NCBI RefSeq assembly: GCF_030247195.1
Contig: NC_080672.1
Location: 192,201,466-192,265,465 of the forward strand
Source of the DNA: Topomyia yanbarensis
Taxonomy: Eukaryota; Arthropoda; Insecta; Diptera; Culicidae
DNA: 64,000 nt
Direction of reading: 5' to 3'
In this document: piece by piece, positions 33,346 to 45,384 of the stretch
How positions within the stretch are numbered: position 1 is the stretch's first letter
How the letters are laid out: the number at the start of each line of letters is the position of its first letter
The notes under the pieces: generated by a model
Seen by the model: the letters and a program-made list of their open reading frames with translations, nothing else
The model's database searches: none
Told to the model about the DNA's origin: nothing
Program-made: the position numbers and the translations under genes

Positions 33346-35607
33346 AAAGTACTGACTACAGTGAAGTTTCCGTGTTTGTCCACTTTCGAATTTTTCTACA
33401 ACAGAGTTTGTCAGCTTTTTGACCCGAATTTGTCAGCCACATTCAAGACAATGTCTCTTGATTTATTTCCCCTATGTTACACGATGGAATTAAAGCGAAA
33501 ACCTTTGCGTGTGTTAAGAATTGAAAATGTCGATGTTCTTAAAGTATTTAATTTTCTTTTTCAAACTGATGCGATAATAGACTGATTCCGAAGAGTATTT
33601 TGGGGTTTTTTTCATACCTTAGATAGTTCCAAACAATCTGAAACCAATATGTTCAGATTTCGTCAGTCCTAAATACATAATGGGGCTCACAAAACCGGTC
33701 ATTGTATTCATCCTAAAAATTGCAGAGAAAATCGCAGGCATCTACAGAACAATGTAGTTTGTAGCCAATCGATTAGATGCATCAAATTTTATAGCACACC
33801 GCATTGAATTGAAATATTTATTGATTAAATGAAATGTCTTTATTTTCCCAAATTATTGTAATTTTCAAGAGTTTAAAATTTTGTGCTTCCAGGAAATTCA
33901 AATATTGGGATAGAAAAAAAAAAGTTGTTTTTGTGAATCATGCGAAATTTCTGTATTTTCACGTATTCTTGTGAATATTTTGTGAGAAAAATTCTGGTTT
34001 TCCAAAAACTATGGCTACACCCAAAACGCGAGCCGTATGAATTACATGCGAATAAGCATGATTCTAATGAGAATTTTGCATTGTAACTGGTATAATGCAT
34101 AGAAAGCGATATTGGTCCGGGAGAAAAATGCATTAAATGGCGATTACACCACAGAAACTTATACAAACCCACAGTTGGGAATGTATTAGTGAATTTAACG
34201 ATATCGGAGAATTAGTATTGAAATGACTCCTCTCTAATACACATGTAAAGGACATCTTCACTCGGATACATATGCGCTCTGAAAATACTAATACACGCTC
34301 AAGGACCTGTTTCCATTTCGCCTTTCTACTGATCACATGCTGCATATTGGAGAGAACAGTTTATAGCATCATCAAATTGAAGGGGTGTGGGTGATGATTA
34401 TGTGTTGATTTTATATTGAGCTTTCGGCGTTCTCTCAACCCTAAATTTACCATCGATATGCGAGTTCTAGCCACTAGATAGGTCCATAAATGTTAATAAT
34501 GATTAATGATTATTTAAGCGCACTATACGCAGGAGAAAGTTACCTATATGGGAACATTGGGCTAACAAATTTCAACATTTGTCTCATAGAAGCCGTCCCC
34601 CAATCATTTCATCATCAATTCTCATATAAACAGTACTTTCAGGTGATATCATATCAGTATTTCGCAGTAAAAGTATTTAAGTTTAAAATATCATAAACTA
34701 TAAGGGCAGTGATGACATGGTTTTTTTGAGCATCAGTGGCAGTTACTCATTTCAGTTTGTATTATTTCCCGAACATGCGAATCCAGCGCACACAGGTAAC
34801 TGGTATCCCTATCTCTACATACAGAGTTTGACAATTAGGTTTTACATCATATAAGTTCATTGTAGAACTCAATAGGTAACATCGTTTTTCAACCGATCAA
34901 TGGGGGTCAGTTTGACAACGCCAAAATCGCTTGAAATGTCATCAACAAATACCAGTAGCAGTAGACAATAGAAAACAATGCAAACTTAAACACTTTAACC
35001 GTTGTCTTCCGTTTTAATTCCACTATGATGACTATAAAACGGAAGACAACGGTTAAAGTATTTAATATAACATTCCACTAAGTCGCTCAAAACAGTGCTT
35101 TTGTTAGAATGCAAACTTTCTCTAATTTGATCGAAACTAAAGTGCTTCTCGTTTGTATTTAGACAAATTTCGTTAATTTTGTTACAAACAAAGTTTTTTA
35201 TGTTGACTACGCCAATATGACGCCATGTCATCCAGCGAGCGCACATCATCGCCCTGGTCAACGATCATCGCAAATCAATCTGAGCACAAATAATTTTCTT
35301 CCACTCTTCTCTGAAGCATAGAATGAGAGAGCGATGATTTTACGGCAAAACCCATTCGCTATGGGAGAATAACGCGTATATCACACACTCTCATAAACGC
35401 AAACTATTCACGCGTTTAGTGCGGTTGGAATTGAGCTGTTCGCAGACAAAAAAGCGTAACTGTATATGAAGACAGAACTTCTTACAAACACCACAGATGT
35501 ATTCATGTATAGAATGCACCACCTTTTTTGGAGTCTCAGCAAGCAAAACCAACTAATACTTTTACATGCGGGCAGATAATATGGTAGCGTGTATTCTCAA
35601 TCAATTT
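33346..35607. other. spacer; one perfect hairpin
   Basis: No supported gene. A 74-codon frame at 33361-33585 and an 88-codon minus frame at 34995-35261 have no recognisable domain. The notable structure is a 25-bp perfect inverted repeat at 34992-35016 and 35035-35059. Confidence 0.4.
34992..35059. repeat. perfect 25-bp hairpin
   Basis: The arms begin ACTTTAACCGTTGTCTTCCG and its exact complement, separated by an 18-nt loop. The total of 68 bp is pre-miRNA-sized but too perfect and short-armed to call. It may be a minimal MITE or a siRNA-type hairpin. Confidence 0.7.
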
Positions 35608-35959
35608 ATGAGAGATGGCGTTTGGTCACGGATTTCTTACAATAATATTTTATTGCGTCTATTACCAACGTTTCGAAGGTCTATGCCTTCATCTTCTGGG
35701 CAAAACTACAATTTGAACAATAATTTGAACAATAATTACATACAACATTCAATTTGCAAACACACAGATTACTTACAACACGAACAATATTATCTTAGTC
35801 AAGTTGGTTTGAACATTTAGACGGAAAAAAACAACGCACTGATCTACACTGTAATGTCAAAATTAAGTTTGAATTTGATTTGAATTGCAAATTCGTTTTA
35901 ATTGTGGCAACTTACACAGACGGTCCCCGCACACATCACTAGCAGACTGAGCAATGAAA
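35608..35959 (-). repeat. Penelope downstream pLTR
   Basis: Direct repeat of 38928-39278, almost identical (one G/A change in ACACAACATTC, one extra A in the A-run near 35827, and a GGCAAC/GGTAAC change). Begins ATGAGAGATGGCG on the plus strand and ends GCAATGAAA. Confidence 0.9.
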
Positions 35960-36079
35960 CGTTTCAAAAAGCAAAAGTGTGTGTTGTAAACAGTATCGAG
36001 GTATGGAACAGATGGAAGTGGAAACAGAAATAATTTGACGTATAGGAAACGGGCAGAAGAGAGTGAGCGAAGTTTATGC

Positions 36080-38882
36080 TTAATGAGAGAGAGAGTGTAG
36101 CACCCCAGAGTATGCTGCATTCAAATTATTAGTGTCGGTTCTGAAATTAATTGTTGAACCATCACTAAAAATGTGGCACATTTCCAAAATCTGTAAAGCT
36201 TGTAATCGGTTGTCATGGTCTAAAATTGTTGTTTTTGATAGATCAAAGCTGTGCTCGTTAGGGACCATTCATAAATTACGTAACGCAAAAATTGCCCAAA
36301 ATTGACCCCCCCCCCTCCCCCTATGTAACAAAGTGTCACAAATTTTTCCATCCCCCTCCCCTGTTACGTAACAAATTCCAAGAAAAAAAATGTTTTCTTC
36401 GATGAAAACATGTTACGTAACGATCTAATTAACACCCCCTCCCCCCTATGTCACAACTTGTCGTACCCCCTCCGCCCCTAAAAGCGTTACGTAATTTATG
36501 AATGGTCCCTTATCAATGGCATGAACCATTAGCGCTGTCTTTTTAAACTCGTCTACATTGCTTGTCTCTCGCTCGCTGCTTGACGATTTGAATTCATTGT
36601 ACCGTTTTATGAGCGATCGGTGGCCAGACAGGCGCTGTTTGAGTTGTTGTGTAGTTAAACCTATGTAGGAACTGTCACATTCTGTACAGGGTATACGGTA
36701 GATTATATTGCGTTTTGAAAGAAGAGGAGTGGGATCTTTCAGCTTGGAGAACAAAATTGCATTGGTTTTTGTACATTTGAAACCTAACCTTACATTTTTG
36801 TGATTCCTCTGAACGATCCTGGCAAGGGCGGGTGTGAGAGCATCTACGTGGTGGAGAGATCGATATACCTTTTGTTCGCTCTCGGGAGGGCGATCATTTA
36901 CTGTGCTGGGATTTTGGTTGACAAATCGATTTATCAGTCGATTTACCAGGGTGCTGGGATAATTGTTTTTGCGCAAGTATTCTCGTACCGTTAGCTTTTT
37001 CTGGTTTTCTGTTTTATACGTTGATAGTCGAAATACCCTTGCAATGAACCCCATGGCTGTATTTAGCTTTTGCGTGAGCGGATGGAGAGAGAGAAAATTT
37101 AAAATTCGGCCAGATGCCACCGGCTTTTTGTACCAGTCGGTGAGAATCCTCTGCTCGTCCGTTCTTATCAGAACCATGTTCAAATAAGGCAAACGGTTGT
37201 TGCTCTCAATCTCACATGTAAACTGGATATGTGGATTATAGGCATTCAGCGCACTCTTTACATGATCAATTTCATAAGCTGGAAGAGCGGTGATCAAATC
37301 ATCCACATATTTCTTTAAAAAGGTGATAGGTATATTGATCGCCTTCAATACGTCATCTAGTAATGTTTCCATTACTAGATCTGCTAAGGCAGGGGATAAT
37401 GGATTACCCATTGCTGTTCCCGATTTCTGCCTGTAATATGCTCCGCGAAATACGAAATAACTGGAGGAGAGATTGAAATCGATGAGGTCTATGAAAGTTT
37501 TTTTTATCTTTGATGGTTGTGTTTTTCTCTATCGAACTCCAGTTATTGCGCACCGCTTGGATGACCAGGTCTTCGGGGATACAAGTAAACAAACTAACGA
37601 CATCGAACGAAACCAACACATGATTCGGGGGCAGCGTTGTGTTGTTTATGAATGAGCAAAACTCGTAAGAGTTTAGGATATTGTATTTGTTCTGATTGAT
37701 CGATAGTCTGAGAATACCAGCTAAATACTTTGAGAGATCATATGTTGGGCAATTAATGCACGGCAGGATGACCCTCAGCGGACTATTGGGTTTATGTATT
37801 TTTGGAAGATCGTAAATTTTAGGGCAAGTCGCGTGATGTGTTATTAATTGATGCCTGGTTTTCTGGTCTATCATTTTCTGATCGTATAGAGCATGTACCA
37901 TTTGATTATTTTTGGTCTGTACTTTGTTTGTCCAGTCCGTGTCAATGCCTTCATACGTATCGCTGTCGCCAACAAGGGTTTGCATTTTCATTTCGTATTC
38001 TTCTTTTTTCATTATTACTGTTTTGTTACCCTTGTCGGCAGCCACAATACATATTTCCGGATTGTTACGGATGAACTTTTGTGTCGTATGGTATGCTTCG
38101 ATCAAAAAATGATTGACGGGATCAGTGGATGATTTGAAGCAACCGTTTTTTCGTTTGTTCACGTAATTGTGAATTATGTTGGTGAACTGGTTGCGACTTG
38201 CCGCTTGCACCGTGTCGTCGGGTTCAAGCTTTAGAATAGATTCTAAGTCTGCGATAATCTTGAAATACGGAATTTCTCGATTATCCTGGAAAGGCAAGGC
38301 GAACTTAGGACCATATCCTAGTAATAGCATTGTTTCTTTGGGAACTTCCACATCAGTGGTGTTCCGTATCCACGACTCGTTTACGGTGAAGTTGAGAGGC
38401 GACTCAACTTCCACTTTCGCCATTAGGCGTTGAAACTTACTGTCTGTTTTTGCTTTGAGTGCGCGACCTTGTTTGTTAAAGTAACATTCCTGACAACTAA
38501 AGAATGAGTTGCATATGTGTGGAGGGGTTGCCTGCGTTATCTGACTTACGAGTGACACTTTAGTTTCTTCTAACTGTTTGATCTTATAGAAACTGTCCTT
38601 GATTTCGATGTTGATGATCGTTCGCTTGAAGCGGTCTATTGCTTTTTGCAAGCTTCCTCTGTACGGACTAGCGTCTTCAAGAAGACCATTGATGCAGCGA
38701 AAACTATTCTGGATGTGTGTTGGGTTCAATCCATATTTCCTACATCTTCTCACGAATTCTTTCCGGCTTAGTTGAGCGCACAGTTTTCCGACGGCTTGCG
38801 CATAGCTTTTGTACAATCTGCGATGTTGTGGCTGTAAACTATTGTAGAAGGTTGCGGTACTGGAATCTAATCTTTGCGCCAT
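36080..38882 (-). pseudogene. Penelope RT plus GIY-YIG protein, interrupted
   Basis: Starts MAQRLDSSTATFYNSL at 38882. The RT part shows LPKIHKPNSPLRVILPCI, HVLVSFDVVSLFTCIPEDL, AMGNPLSPALADLVMETLL and the catalytic FLKKYVDDLITALP. The endonuclease follows: NIIYRIPCTECDSSYIGLTT with the GIY-YIG-type core, then QQLKQRLSGHRS. A one-base expansion of an A-run (T8 at 37498-37505 on the plus strand) breaks the frame between RT motifs. A MITE at 36261-36509 interrupts the C-terminal part, which resumes as HSFDLSKTTILDHDNRLQAL and ends DLN-like near 36080. Without these two faults it would be over 850 residues. Confidence 0.9.
36261..36509. mobile_element. 249-bp MITE, PIF/Harbinger-like, in Penelope ORF
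   Basis: Inverted ends GGGACCATTCATAAATTACG and the exact complement at 36490-36509. Flanked by TTA on both sides (36258-36260 and 36510-36512). A 3-bp TTA target and GGG-starting TIRs fit PIF/Harbinger. The interior is rich in CCCCCTCCCCC tracts and ACGTAAC repeats. Translation of Penelope runs into its TIR, giving the artefactual tail KGPFINYVTLLGAEG. Confidence 0.85.
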
Positions 38883-38927
38883 TGTTGTTATTCGATAGAA
38901 AGATGAACGACCACTTTGTTTTCAGTA

Positions 38928-39278
38928 ATGAGAGATGGCGTTTGGTCACGGATTTCTTACAATAATATTTTATTGCGTCTATTACCAACGTTTCGAAGGT
39001 CTATGCCTTCATCTTCTGGGCAAAACTACAATTTGAACAATAATTTGAACAATAATTACACACAACATTCAATTTGCAAACACACAGATTACTTACAACA
39101 CGAACAATATTATCTTAGTCAAGTTGGTTTGAACATTTAGACGGAAAAAACAACGCACTGATCTACACTGTAATGTCAAAATTAAGTTTGAATTTGATTT
39201 GAATTGCAAATTCGTTTTAATTGTGGTAACTTACACAGACGGTCCCCGCACACATCACTAGCAGACTGAGCAATGAAA
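38928..39278 (-). repeat. Penelope upstream pLTR
   Basis: In the element's orientation it precedes the coding start at 38882 by 45 bp and is the likely promoter-containing copy. Nearly identical to 35608-35959. Confidence 0.9.
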
Positions 39279-39504
39279 AATCTTTGTGTAATATGGCTTT
39301 AGAAAAAATAATATACGGACAATTGAAACAATTTCTTCGGACTACGGATAATCGAGTCATTTTCTACGGATAATCGAATTACGGATAATCGAGACTACGA
39401 ATAATCGAATATGGCCTGTATATGCATTTGAAAGCTTTTAATGAATATAAACATGAAATATGTTCATGATTGAGAAAGGCACAGTTGCACCGCTAGCCCG
39501 ATCA

Positions 39505-39700
39505 AATACTCATGGGTTCAAACACCACATAGCCCCTTGAAAAGACCTTAAACATGGTCCGTGCTAAAATTCACAACCATCAAGACACCATAAAATGGTC
39601 TCAATAATCCATAAGTACACCAACATATGGTATTTTATATGGGATCTACCGGACCATGGTGATGGTGTTTTCATGGGTTGAACCCATTTCAAACACCCAT
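39505..39700. repeat. fold-back repeat
   Basis: ACTCATGGGTTCAAACACCA near 39510 and ACATGGTCC near 39552 are matched in inverse by GGACCATGGTGATGGTGTTT and TCATGGGTTGAACCC near 39652-39688. It is a palindromic MITE-like sequence with no coding capacity. Confidence 0.6.
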
Positions 39701-39764
39701 GACAAACCCCATGAGCATGGGGGTATTATGCGCTTTTCGTTTGCTCGGGAGGTGGATTAAAACA

Positions 39765-40060
39765 GGTTTTTGTGGCTGAGTTCGACAGAATTGACAGCGG
39801 TTATTCTTCTACCCAGTCAAACTAGTTCGGAAGCGGTTCGGACTTCCAGCATGAATTCCAGCTCAAATGCATCAACCGATAGAGTCGGAATCAGTTGTTT
39901 TCTTTGAGCAAGTTTCCATACTGAATCCATTCAGGATGGTTCCGGAATGGATTTGACGGATAGTTGGGATAGGTTGGTGTGGCGGCGCTAGTGTTTATCG
40001 TATATTAATTCAAATGTTTACACACGTATTTTAAATATTTTAGTTCGATCATGGATGTCT
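39765..40060. repeat. inverted partner of 31040-31330
   Basis: Runs from TTTTTGTGGCTGAGTTCGAC to GATCATGGATGTCTGTTCTC, the reverse complement of the left copy, with an extra segment near 39945 and other small differences. It includes an arm of the palindromic MITE family (39830-39970). A short direct echo GTCTGTTCTCTGTGG recurs at 40750. Confidence 0.75.
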
Positions 40061-40084
40061 GTTCTCTGTGGTTTGAATCACGGG

Positions 40085-40660
40085 ATAAAATTTAATAACC
40101 ATTTACGGGAACGCAACATATTTCATTTGAGACTAAGTTTGGTTGATTCGGTCTAGTCATCTCCGAGAAACCGATGTGACTGTTATTCAGAATTTGGATA
40201 CTTCCGCCGGGGCTTCCGGAACCGATGATGGTGGCCAATGTGACCAAAAAGACTTTGAATGGCTTTTAGTGACCTAGTACTACAAATCGAAGCAGTTGTG
40301 GTCACATTTTGGAAAAATTTTCACCATTATACATTCATTGCAGAATTTATTAAAATCGACATTTTCTACGTGATCGTACTCATCACCTTGTAGTTCCGGA
40401 ACCGGAAGTCGGATCCATTAGAAATTCAATAGCAGCCTATGGGAACGTCGGTTCAGCCATCTCTGAGAAAAGTGAGTGAGATTGTGTTCGTGTACACACA
40501 CCCACACACGGACGCACATACACACATACATACACACACAGACATTTGCCGAACTCGACGAACTGAATCGAATGGTATATGTCACTCGGCCCTCCGGGCC
40601 TCCGTTAAAAAGTCGATTTTTAGAGCAATTGCAATACCTTTCTATTGAGAAAGGCAAAAA
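40085..40660. repeat. second copy of window-start dispersed repeat
   Basis: Shares TTTCATTTGAGACTAAGTTT, the CA microsatellite, CTCGGCCCTCCGGGCC and the terminal TTGAGAAAGGCAAAAA with 1-495. It separates 39765-40060 from 40660-40745, which suggests it inserted into that repeat. Confidence 0.75.
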
Positions 40661-40759
40661 CATGACGACAGTAGCGCACCTGGTTTGGACATCCCAACTA
40701 CCTTCGAAACCGTTAGAGATTTTACACAAGTTGAATGCTGAAGATGGACGTCTGTTCTC

Positions 40760-41330
40760 TGTGGTCAATGAATGTTAATTTTGAATCTAGAATGACTCCC
40801 AAATCTTTAACTCTTTCGCGCTGTTGTATCACTTGATTTCCTAGAGTGATTGAAATGTCAGGTGTATTTCGTTTTCTACTAAAAGTTATTGCATTACATT
40901 TTTTTACGTTTAGTTGCATAAGGCTATTGTTACACCATAGATAAAACATATGTATTTCTTCCTGTAATATCTTTGTGTTGTTCGTTCCAAATTTCTAAAA
41001 AGAGCTTCACGTCGTCGGCATAGATAATAACATTTATGTTTTTGAGAATGAATGAAATGTCGTTTACGAATAAAATGAACAAAAGAAGGGCCTAGATGGG
41101 AGCCTTGAGGAACTCCTGATGTGATTTGAATAGGATTCGATTTCTTCCCTTTGAATCTAACTATTTGTTGACGGTTAGTTAAATATGATTCGAGCCACCT
41201 GGTTCAATTCCTAATTTTTCCAGTTTGAATAATAGCAAGGGTATGTCGATACGACAAATGCCTTGCTGAAGTCTGTGTAAAGAGCTTTAGTGTAGTTTAT
41301 CATCTTTATTGGGAACAAAGAGAGCCATAT
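40760..41330 (-). pseudogene. LINE reverse transcriptase fragment
   Basis: Minus strand. GVPQGSHLGP near 41110 is followed, after a frameshift, by FVNDISFILKNINVIIYADD with an intact YADD box near 41015. The thumb is at 40722-40949 (NVKKCNAITFSRKRN, ERVKDLGVILDSKLTF). It is related to the Jockey/CR1-like LINE at 13395 but diverged. It is truncated at both ends, with no endonuclease. Confidence 0.82.
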
Positions 41331-41526
41331 TTATCCAGAAGAAAGCCGAAGGGAGGATTGAAGTATGCGCAAGAGGAGCATGACAATTTTTGCATATTTT
41401 TGTCTTCTTCCGATAACATGATGATGCCATTTGCATTACTGCACGCAAAAATAAAACAACCCAAAGAATAAGTTCTTTTCACTTAAATTTAGGTACTTTT
41501 GAGTTGTGCGTCACTTTCGCACTTCG

Positions 41527-42455
41527 CCGCTGTTGTGCTATCTTATGACAAACGCCATTTAGCACATTTCGAGAAAAACAATTTTTAACGTTTAAGATCG
41601 AATATCTTGAAACTTATAAATGGTATAAATAATTCAAAGAAGACAATTGAAGCTTCTATCTATTCTGTATTAATCTCTCAAATATTATGAAAATCGGTTG
41701 ACTATGTTGCGAGTTTTTACTATAAATGTAAACAAAAGTCGCGCTCACACGTGACATATCCAGTTAAACTCATTCCGGAACCGGTTCGGATTTCTGAATG
41801 GAGTCAGTATGGATTCCAACTCAAATGCAACAACCGATTCCGACTCAATCGCTTTCAGAATCGGTTGTTGCATTTAAGCTGGAATCCACACTGACTCCAT
41901 TCAGGATTCCGAATGGTTTGACCGGGTAGGTGTGTATTGGTGACAAAATTTGTATGGCGTGTCATAATCGCGCATAGAAAATTTTCCATAGAAAAAATCA
42001 TCAATTATTCACTTTTATTGATATCTTTGGTTTCATTTGGTCTATAAACAAGCGGTGAGATGCATTTTGAAGGAATTGAGTCAGTGAATCTAGAAAAAAA
42101 TAGTTATTTCTGGTTACAATGTAGCCAAATATGCTATATTTCCAAAACACTGCATTTTTCTCACAATTCGTGAATTTTTGATTTGAAAATGATTATGCCA
42201 TTGTGTTCCTCAGATGGTTTTACACATAAAAATATCTTATACATGAATATATCTTGAGCCAATCCTACGACACAGTCATTTGAAGCAAAAAATAAAAATT
42301 TCTCAGCACGTTTTTCGCTATATCCCAGTAACCAAGCAGAATGACAAAATTCTGAAAACGCCACTTTGTAGAGATTTTTTAGACAAGTAATGTGGCATAT
42401 CTAATTCAGTTTACCCCAAAATGGTGTTTGTCATAGTATAGCACAACAGCGACGA
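41527..42455. mobile_element. TIR element with nested palindrome
   Basis: The left end CGCTGTTGTGCTATCTTATG and right end CATAGTATAGCACAACAGCG are inverted copies, continuing with ACAAACGCCATTT and AAATGGTGTTTGT. The interior is AT-rich, non-coding, and carries the palindromic MITE P3. TSD not resolved. Confidence 0.65.
41760..41926. mobile_element. palindromic MITE, copy P3
   Basis: A 167-bp palindrome: CCAGTTAAACTCATTCCGGA at the left, GGATTCCGAATGGTTTGACC at the right, centre near 41850. Same family as P1 and P4. Confidence 0.8.
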
Positions 42456-45384
42456 CTTATTAGTGCTGTCAAGAAACTTTGACTTTGAAATATTCATTGT
42501 ACAATACGTAATATATATTAAGCATAGGAAGCATAGGAAACCTTATCAGCTTCCGAGGTTTGGGCATGTCGTCGTAAACAAATTAAAGGGCACAAAACCT
42601 TCGAGCCATAAAATGATATGGTACATTGTGATGATTTGTTTCAATTTAGTATAGATCCATTGATAGTTTAAAAAAATATGACCAAAACCTTGCACCCAAT
42701 TATAAGTATAATCACAACAGAAATCGCTCAATTTAAGAACGCCAAATATCAGTTAGATTAGCCAACTCCCAAATGGAGCAAAGTAACTTCCAAATCTTCT
42801 AAAGGCAGAAGTTCGAGCCTGGAACGTACGCTGCACTGGAAAAAAAACGGCGCATGCGACAGAAAGACCTTGAAAGAAAGAACGAGAAAAAAAACTTTTA
42901 TTCCCTGTTTTTGTTTCGTTTTTTTGCAACCAGTGGGTTCTACCCACCACAAATTGTTTTGTCATATCTCCATAGGCGCGGTGGAAAAAGTAGGAGTAGG
43001 TAGTATATCAGCCGAATATTTCGCCAAAAGTGGCCTTTAAGCAGCACTAAAGTACGATATTGAACCTATAAGTTCTGCTACCATTGATCTATAAGCGACT
43101 ATAGAACCGAATTGATGCCATTTTCACGCCTTAGTGGTTACTTGGGATGTAATGCTTGGAACTTAGAATGAATTTAAATGAATGAAACTATTTAAAAATT
43201 ACTCAAGAAGTTAAAAATTTTCGGAGAGGGGTCCGAACCCCCAAGACCCTCCCCCTGGATCTCCCACTGGTTGTCAAAAACATTCATTTGATAAGCACAT
43301 TTAAGAGTGACTAAAAATAAGGCCCTAAACATTTGACCCCTTACAACCCAGCTATGTTAAAACTTTTGGTAATTTATAAAATACTTCGTGAGCCCTCATA
43401 TTATGCCGAATTTAGTATGAGAAAAATAAAATATCCACTTTGGAACGTTTTGTTGCGAAAAAAACTAACGTATGAAATGGCATACGCTGCACAGTGGCAC
43501 GACTTAGAACAAAAGGTGGACTAAAGTACAAACTTTGCCGAATCGGTTCAAATAGGGCGGTTTTAGGTAATTTTGGTACGCTAAATTCGTTTTTGATATT
43601 AAAACATTTGAAAAAACATATTTTTGAAATTTGAAATATATTCTTAAAATTTGTGTATATTAATTTTCGTGTGCTAAATCGTTTTTGATATTAACACTTG
43701 TAAATCAAATTTTCATTATACATTAGGGTGGCTCAAAAATAATTATTTTGCTGAGAAGGTTCAAAAATTTTTAATTAAATTTTAATAGTAATTTTGGAAT
43801 TTATTTTCCATATTGAAATGAATTGATTGACATCTCATTATGGGGCTTCAGAAATTAACGTTGTTTTTACGGATCAAATAAGATGTGTTCGATTAATTTT
43901 CCAACGTTTAATTCATTAGTGGGTTGCTTGATATGAAAACTACATTTTCCTTCATTTTCAAACAATTCAATTTTGAGCGTCTTTGTGGAATATTACTAAT
44001 CTACAAGATGGTAACGATTTTTTTTCGCAGTTGGTTCATTAAAAATGGTCGTATTTTGTTTAGATAATATCGCATACCCTTGAGCTATATTAGTATCATG
44101 CTAATTCGGATCAAAATAGTCTCACCAAATGACTAGAACTCAACTGTGTACACTCAATTTGACAGTCATTGCGTAAGTTAGCAAGATATTTCAGATGGTT
44201 GAAAATATTTACTGATTTTTAAACATTATTCTTACTTTTACCATCTAAAAACATACTTCCCACTCGGCTCCTTACTTTTGATCACTAGTAAAACCCTTGT
44301 AGATCATGCCCTGAATGCTATTTGAAAGTTATACATGTATTCGTGTCATTATTCTAGCTAAAAATGATTATTCAAATTCAATATCAGTATTAACCATGCG
44401 TCTCCATTGACAGTTTTTCTTTAAATTTGACTGCTTCTCGCAAGTTTTCGCAAAACTAGCATAGACTCATTTTTAAGAGAAAATTAAAAGCTTTCGAATG
44501 AGTATAGTGTGATCGCGGGCACTCACGGGAGTCGTTGTTGTTATCGCATTAGAAGTTCGAATTCTGGGCTGATAGGGTATCAAAAAATTATTACATAGAA
44601 AATTCGGCTAAAATATTTATATTCAGGATAAAATCGAATAATATCTGGAACCTTGCGAGATCATTTATTTAGCAGCTTTTTTGAATGATTTTAACACTTC
44701 TCTCATCTCTCGTGCCGTTTTGTCTCATGATTGGTTCATTGCATCAAACCATCTTTCCCTCAAACTTTGTAATTATCTTAAGAAAAAGAACATTTTCTTA
44801 CGAGAATTTACATAAAAAATATTCTGGGTGAAACCAGGTGTAATTTGCTACTCATTAAGCATTTGTTAGCCTTGAATTCACAGATTCAACGTTAAAATCA
44901 GTGAGAAAGTTGTGAATCCCCTCCTGGTCTAAAGCGGAAATAATTTTGCATTAGGAAAAAAGATATCGGTTCAGTCTGGCGTATGAAATTTTCTACCTTG
45001 AACTACCAGCAGAATTTTCACAATTGTTTTACCAATTTCATCCATTTTTTCGCACTGAGCCACATCTTTCACACCTCTTATGGCCATTCGTTTACAATCA
45101 GAATCGAAAATTAGTGATTTAGGAGATAAAATTAATAATATGTATTGTTCATATTTTGGTTTGAATTTTGTCCAAATTTGACTTTCGAAAACACAATGGA
45201 ATTTTATAAAAATAGATTATTGAGCATACACATTATAAACTATAGGGTATTAATTAACGCTCACAGAAGACCAGAAGTTTGAAAACGCCTTTATTGTATA
45301 ACAAGTATGATCCTGAAATGTGTTGTTTTTGCGTATGAAATTTCATACGCTAGGACATAATGGGTTAAGTATTACCAAGTACGC
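42456..45384. other. AT-rich spacer, no gene seen
   Basis: No ORF with a recognised domain. Points of note are a pyrimidine/purine block GAGGGGTCCGAACCCCCAAG near 43225 and repeats of GTATGAAATTTCATACGC (45335) with cousins near 43470 and 44985, suggesting decayed TIR elements. No tRNA found. Confidence 0.45.

Larger units (their letters stand above)
35608..39278 (-). mobile_element. Penelope-like element with pLTRs
   Basis: A single long coding region on the minus strand, with RT followed by a GIY-YIG endonuclease, defines Penelope-like elements. Two direct repeats of about 350 bp (35608-35959 and 38928-39278) flank it, as is usual for Penelope pLTRs. It is the least decayed element in the window: the main faults are one single-base frameshift and one MITE insertion. 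It lies near the right end of the pogo-like TIR pair. Confidence 0.92.
31870..39418. mobile_element. pogo/Tc1-like TIR pair enclosing 7.5 kb
   Basis: The left end is CAGGCCAGATTCGATTAACC. The right end in reverse complement is CAGGCCATATTCGATTATTC. Both are flanked by TA (31868-31869 and 39419-39420). Subterminal repeats of GGATAATCGAAT occur at both ends (31915-31947 and 39345-39405). TA targets with CAGG-type ends suggest the Tc1/mariner-pogo group. No transposase was recognised, and much of the interior is secondary insertions, including the Penelope-like element. It may also be two ends of different copies. Confidence 0.6.

Noticed and set aside
36446..36510. C-terminal extension of the Penelope protein
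   Set aside because: These codons belong to the MITE's terminal inverted repeat. The true C-terminal coding continues beyond the MITE at 36258.
43220..43265. GTCCGAACCCCCAAGACC block as a possible tRNA or rRNA fragment
   Set aside because: No cloverleaf or rRNA similarity that I can support. It may be a repeat remnant.
44960..45345. Possible TIR element with GTATGAAATTTCATACGC
   Set aside because: The short palindrome recurs near 43470 and 44985, but I could not define ends or a target duplication.
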